This document shows, one piece after another, positions 60,977-64,000 of a DNA stretch of 64,000 nucleotides (position 1 is its first letter; the number at the start of each line of letters is the position of its first letter). The notes under the pieces were generated by a model. It did not search any database, was not told where the DNA came from, and saw only the letters and a program-made list of their open reading frames with translations. The position numbers and the translations under genes are program-made. The DNA comes from Blautia sp. SC05B48 (lineage in GTDB: Bacteria > Bacillota > Clostridia > Lachnospirales > Lachnospiraceae): assembly GCF_005848555.1 (NCBI RefSeq), contig NZ_CP040518.1:2743501-2807500 (forward strand), given 5' to 3'.

Positions 60977-62224
60977 TTGAGTGAGCGTGTGATCCTGCAT
61001 AGTGATATGAACTGTTTTTACGCCAGTGTAGAAATGTTACATCATCCGGAATTTGCCGGAATGCCGCTGGCAGTCGGTGGCGATCCGGAAGCCAGACATG
61101 GGATTGTGCTGACAGCAAATTATATTGCAAAGCAAAAAGGTGTAAAGACCGGAATGGCATTATGGCAGGCAAAACAGATTTGTCCGGAAATCATATTTGT
61201 ACCACCACGGATGGATTTGTATTTGAGATTTTCACAGATGGCAAGAGAAATCTATTCGGAGTATACGGACAAGATCGAGCCATATGGAATTGATGAAGCC
61301 TGGCTGGATGTATCGGACAGCAGAAATCTGAAAGGAAGCGGAATGACGATTGCAAGAGAAATCAGCCATCGGATTAAATACGAACTGGGTGTAACGGTAA
61401 GTATTGGAATTTCCTGGAATAAGATTTATGCGAAACTTGGTCCAGATTATAAAAAGCCGGATGCAATCACAGAGTTTAATCGAGAAAATTATAAAGACAG
61501 GATATGGCAGCTTCCAGCGTCAGATTTGCTTTATGTCGGAAGACAGACAAATAAGAAATTGCAAAAACTTGGAATCCGGACAATCGGGCAACTTGAGGAA
61601 TCAGACGAGAAGTTGTTAGAGAGTCATTTTGGAAAAATAGGAAATGTATTATGGGCTTTCGCAAATGGCTGGGATGAAGATCCGGTTTGCAAGGAAGGAT
61701 ATGAAGCACCAGTAAAGTCGATAGGTAATAGCACTACAACACCGAGAGATCTGGAAAATGATCTGGATGTCTGGATCATTCAAATAGCATTGGCAGAAAG
61801 TGTAGCTGCACGATTGCGGAAACATGGATTTAAATGCAAAACAGTAGAAATTACAGTTCGAGATAATGGATTGTATAGTTTTTCCAGACAGATACATTTA
61901 CGACAGCCAACGAATATTACAAACGAGATTGTAACTGCAGCATTTCAGCTATTTAAAGATAATTACAAATGGGAACATCCCATTAGAAGCCTGGGAATCC
62001 GAGCTGCGGATCTTGTGTTAGATGATATTCCCGTGCAGTTGGATTTATTTGGAAATCAGGAGAAAAAGGAAAAGTTAGAGAAGCTGGATCGTACTGTAGA
62101 TGAGATCAGACGACGGTTTGGTTATTTCAGTATACAGCGAGCGACAATGTATCAGGATAAAGTCTTATCCCACTTAGACGCTGGTACGCACACGGTCCAT
62201 CCACACAGTTATTTTCATGGGTAA
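60977..62224 (+). CDS. Y-family DNA polymerase (DinB/UmuC-like)
   Basis: 415 residues. Error-prone translesion polymerase. Catalytic residues are visible: D10 in ILHSDMNCFYASVE, D106-E107 in YGIDEAWLDVS, with the HGIVLTANY and KPDAITEF motifs of the palm and fingers. A beta-clamp binding motif QLDLF is near residue 358. Start is TTG at 60977 with GGGAGG nine bases upstream; the GTG at 60968 sits on the ribosome site itself. It is divergent from a self-cleaving repressor, so it should be induced by DNA damage. A LexA-like stub follows after 14 bases. Confidence 0.93.
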   Translation: MSERVILHSDMNCFYASVEMLHHPEFAGMPLAVGGDPEARHGIVLTANYIAKQKGVKTGMALWQAKQICPEIIFVPPRMDLYLRFSQMAREIYSEYTDKIEPYGIDEAWLDVSDSRNLKGSGMTIAREISHRIKYELGVTVSIGISWNKIYAKLGPDYKKPDAITEFNRENYKDRIWQLPASDLLYVGRQTNKKLQKLGIRTIGQLEESDEKLLESHFGKIGNVLWAFANGWDEDPVCKEGYEAPVKSIGNSTTTPRDLENDLDVWIIQIALAESVAARLRKHGFKCKTVEITVRDNGLYSFSRQIHLRQPTNITNEIVTAAFQLFKDNYKWEHPIRSLGIRAADLVLDDIPVQLDLFGNQEKKEKLEKLDRTVDEIRRRFGYFSIQRATMYQDKVLSHLDAGTHTVHPHSYFHG

Positions 62225-62238
62225 TTGGAGGGATAGAT

Positions 62239-62451
62239 TTGAAAAAAGTATTAACCAGAAAACAGAAAGAAAGTTATCAGTGTATTTTGAATTATACGAA
62301 GGAGCATGGATACCCGCTGACAGTCCGGGAATTTGGAGAGTTGATCGGGGTGAAATCAACATCATCTGCTTTTTCCAGAATCAAGCAGTTGGAGCAAAAT
62401 GGATATATCCGCAGAATCCCGGCATCACCAAGAGCAATCGAGATTTTATAG
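62239..62451 (+). CDS. LexA-like DNA-binding domain stub
   Basis: 70 residues resembling only the LexA N-terminal winged HTH (LTRKQKESYQCILNYTKEHG; LTVREFGELIGVKSTSSAFSR; GYIRRIPASPRAIEIL). The autocleaving peptidase half is missing. It starts with TTG after GGAGGGATAGAT. It may compete with chromosomal LexA for operator sites or regulate the cassette without SOS cleavage. Confidence 0.85.
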   Translation: MKKVLTRKQKESYQCILNYTKEHGYPLTVREFGELIGVKSTSSAFSRIKQLEQNGYIRRIPASPRAIEIL

Positions 62452-62463
62452 TGAGGTGTCGGC

Positions 62464-62703
62464 ATGAACAAAGTATATGTAGATGTAGTGGCAGAGTTTC
62501 GGAAAGACGGACGGCTGGTTCCCATATTTTTTACATGGGAGGATGGAAGAAAATATAGTATTGACAGAATTTTGAAAATTGAGCGATGCGCCAGCAGAAA
62601 GGCAGGCGGTGTAGGAATGATGTACACCTGTATGATACAGGGGCAGGAAAGCCACTTGTTTTACGAAGTGGATAAATGGTTTATGGAGAGAAAAACAGCA
62701 TAA
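62464..62703 (+). CDS. Small unknown protein of the polymerase cassette
   Basis: 79 residues with mostly beta pattern: VYVDVVAEFRKDGRLVPIFF, then TWEDGRKYSIDRILKIERC, a glycine loop and YEVDKWFME. The F-x-W-x-GR-x-Y-x-V-x-x-x-L rhythm recalls small proteins found next to DinB/ImuB-type polymerases in actinobacteria; homology is not proven. It has GTGAGGTGTCGGC as ribosome site, 12 bases after the LexA stub. Confidence 0.6.
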   Translation: MNKVYVDVVAEFRKDGRLVPIFFTWEDGRKYSIDRILKIERCASRKAGGVGMMYTCMIQGQESHLFYEVDKWFMERKTA

Positions 62704-62953
62704 GGAGAGATTAGTATAGACGATATTATTTGGATTATTAATCGGCAGGGATAGTCACTTTCCCTTTATATTCCTGCAGGTTTTACATAAGAAGATGGAT
62801 TTCGGTCAGCAAAGGCAGCTCCCACAATGCCTTTTGGATATCCGTTTCTGCAAGTTGTAGTAAGTAATTGCTTTCCATCAAAATCATGGGGAAAGCGAAC
62901 TGGTCTGAAAGACCGCCAGTTAGTGTGATGATGATAAGGAGATTTTGAAACTG

Positions 62954-63526
62954 ATGACAGACAGAGATTATGCAATTAAATCAATGAAAGAAATCACCTT
63001 CCAGATGGCAAGTCATGCACAGGATTATCTGGAAGTTACAATCGGAAGACATTATACTGATATTAAAGAACTGATGACAAGCTACCAAAAACTGATTTTA
63101 GAAAACCAGGTTGTATTGGAAGAACTGGATATGGAGTGCCAGGAGAAAATCAATGAAGATATGGCATATGCATTGAGTTATCTGAGCATTTATAACAATC
63201 AGCTGAATGTGCCAAAGATGCACCGGGAAATGAACAACCTGATGATCATTTATGGCTTGTCTGATATGATCTATCGTGGAATGACACTGGTGAAGTTCTA
63301 TGCACCGAATGGTGTGATGCTCAGTGGAATCCTTCATTCCTGTTTTTGCAGTCATTATAATAAGACAGATGTGGAAGTACAGCAGGAGTTAGGAATAGGC
63401 AGGACTTCTTTTTATAAAATGAAGAAGCAGGCACTTGGATATTTAGGATTTTATTTTTATGAGATCGTGGTACCGCAGGCAAAGGATAAAAGATTTAAAC
63501 CGTCACTGGGTGTTGAGGAAGAGTAG
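62954..63526 (+). CDS. Unknown helical protein with HTH-like end
   Basis: 190 residues, mostly helical. The start may be ATG 62954 or TTG 62945; AAGGAG at 62936-62941 lies closest to the second at poor spacing. The C-terminal part has a recognition-helix pattern (VEVQQELGIGRTSFYKMKKQAL, seen as QELGIGRTSFYKMKKQ), reminiscent of sigma-like or resolvase-type DNA binding. I do not recognise the family. It is adjacent to another unknown and probably belongs to the mobile element's control genes. Confidence 0.6.
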   Translation: MTDRDYAIKSMKEITFQMASHAQDYLEVTIGRHYTDIKELMTSYQKLILENQVVLEELDMECQEKINEDMAYALSYLSIYNNQLNVPKMHREMNNLMIIYGLSDMIYRGMTLVKFYAPNGVMLSGILHSCFCSHYNKTDVEVQQELGIGRTSFYKMKKQALGYLGFYFYEIVVPQAKDKRFKPSLGVEEE

Positions 63527-63907
63527 GTGAGTAATATGAGATACGAAGATTCGATGAAAGGTGTAGCTGATCAGATAATCAAAGAACAGCAGCGAGTCAG
63601 TAAAATTAAAAACAATCCAGAAGAGTTCCATTGGCATGACGAATATGCAACGTTGAATTTCTTTCGGTTTATCTGCAAAAATATCGGTAACTTGAGAAAT
63701 AGAGAAATTGAAAAAATGGTCACACGTTTAAAGAACATAGATCAGAAAGCAGTGGAAAACCATGTGAATGGTGCTGTTTGGGCATTTGATTATGATAAGA
63801 TGTTCTGTGTATTGATGGAAAATGAAATTTGCCGAAAAGTGTGTGAAAAGAATAAATATAACAGTTGGATGAATCTGATTGGAAAGTATTGTGTTTCAAG
63901 GACTTAA
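63527..63907 (+). CDS. Unknown small protein
   Basis: 126 residues, soluble, helical and charged, with recurring aromatic residues (FHWHDEYATLNFFRFI, AVWAFDYDKMFCVLM). No family recognised. It starts with GTG right after the stop of the previous gene, or with ATG at 63536, so it is cotranscribed. It may be an element-specific protein. Confidence 0.55.
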   Translation: MSNMRYEDSMKGVADQIIKEQQRVSKIKNNPEEFHWHDEYATLNFFRFICKNIGNLRNREIEKMVTRLKNIDQKAVENHVNGAVWAFDYDKMFCVLMENEICRKVCEKNKYNSWMNLIGKYCVSRT

Positions 63908-63958
63908 AGACGAAGAAAGTTGTTGTAGAGAAATAATTTCCAGCAACTCTGTCTTTAA
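63904..63958 (+). terminator. Terminator-like hairpin at right end
   Basis: TTAAAGAC (63904-63911) pairs with GTCTTTAA (63951-63958), enclosing AGTTG/CAACT. It overlaps the last stop codon and a T-run follows a little later, near 63972. Confidence 0.6.
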
Positions 63959-64000
63959 TGAATAGAGTTCATTTTTTTATTCAACTATTCCCATGATATA

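Noticed and set aside
1-64000. CRISPR arrays, rRNA or tRNA genes
   Set aside because: No regularly spaced repeats, rRNA-like stretches or cloverleaf sequences were seen on reading; a tRNAscan-SE run would be needed to exclude a tRNA fully.
42084-64000. Attachment sites marking the ends of the mobile region
   Set aside because: No integrase gene or matching direct repeats were found, and the right end lies beyond the window, so no boundaries are claimed.

Overview
The window is a chromosome segment of a spore-forming member of the Clostridia, most likely Lachnospiraceae (Blautia/Ruminococcus/Dorea-like). The gene order xseA-xseB-ispA-dxs-tlyA-nadK-argR-recN-spoIVB-spo0A is the classic clostridial arrangement, the proteins read as Firmicutes versions throughout, and start codons follow strong GGAGG-type ribosome binding sites. 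No rRNA, tRNA or CRISPR array was seen.

Positions 1-11.5 kb are conserved core: DNA repair and isoprenoid genes, arginine regulation, recN, the sporulation protease SpoIVB, the sporulation master regulator Spo0A (with a 0A box, a promoter and a folded 5' leader) and glycogen synthase. From 11.5 to 42.1 kb lies a metabolic stretch: a FeoA-FeoB fusion behind a set of dyad repeats; a LysR-controlled lpdC-lpdB-lpdD set for decarboxylating hydroxybenzoates such as gallate or protocatechuate; two MATE exporters; an orphan Lon-like AAA ATPase; a LacI regulator; a gamma-carbonic-anhydrase-like protein; a frameshifted sodium:amino-acid symporter; a LysR regulator divergent from a purine permease and adenine deaminase; a membrane diguanylate cyclase; a five-gene polyamine operon (speA, speE, speB, carboxyspermidine dehydrogenase, nspC) behind a long folded leader that ends in a terminator; and a YfcC carrier, isoaspartyl dipeptidase and zinc alcohol dehydrogenase.

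From about 42.1 kb to the end the DNA is accessory and layered. It holds gene remnants, two tandem Fic proteins with DNA-binding domains at opposite ends, a deleted IS4/IS1634-type transposase, a CD1871A / 4Fe-4S membrane protein / TlpA-like lipoprotein redox set, an IS3-like remnant beside a truncated unknown gene, and an AraC-controlled ECF module joined to a pair of exporter-fold ABC half-transporters (metallophore-uptake-like). After these come two mobilisation modules (one with a mobC gene broken by a stop codon, one with intact MobC and relaxase), a YjbR protein and flavodoxin, and a phage/ICE-style regulatory block: a Cro/C1-type regulator, a self-cleaving S24 repressor, a divergent Y-family DNA polymerase, a LexA-like DNA-binding stub and small unknown proteins. 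The right end of the mobile region is not reached.

The strongest leads for new biology are the polyamine-operon leader RNA (31893-32325), the spo0A leader (9029-9105), the Lon-like ATPase without a protease domain and with an altered Walker B, the twin Fic genes, and the polymerase/LexA-stub/small-protein cassette. All assignments come from reading the sequence; no database search was possible.
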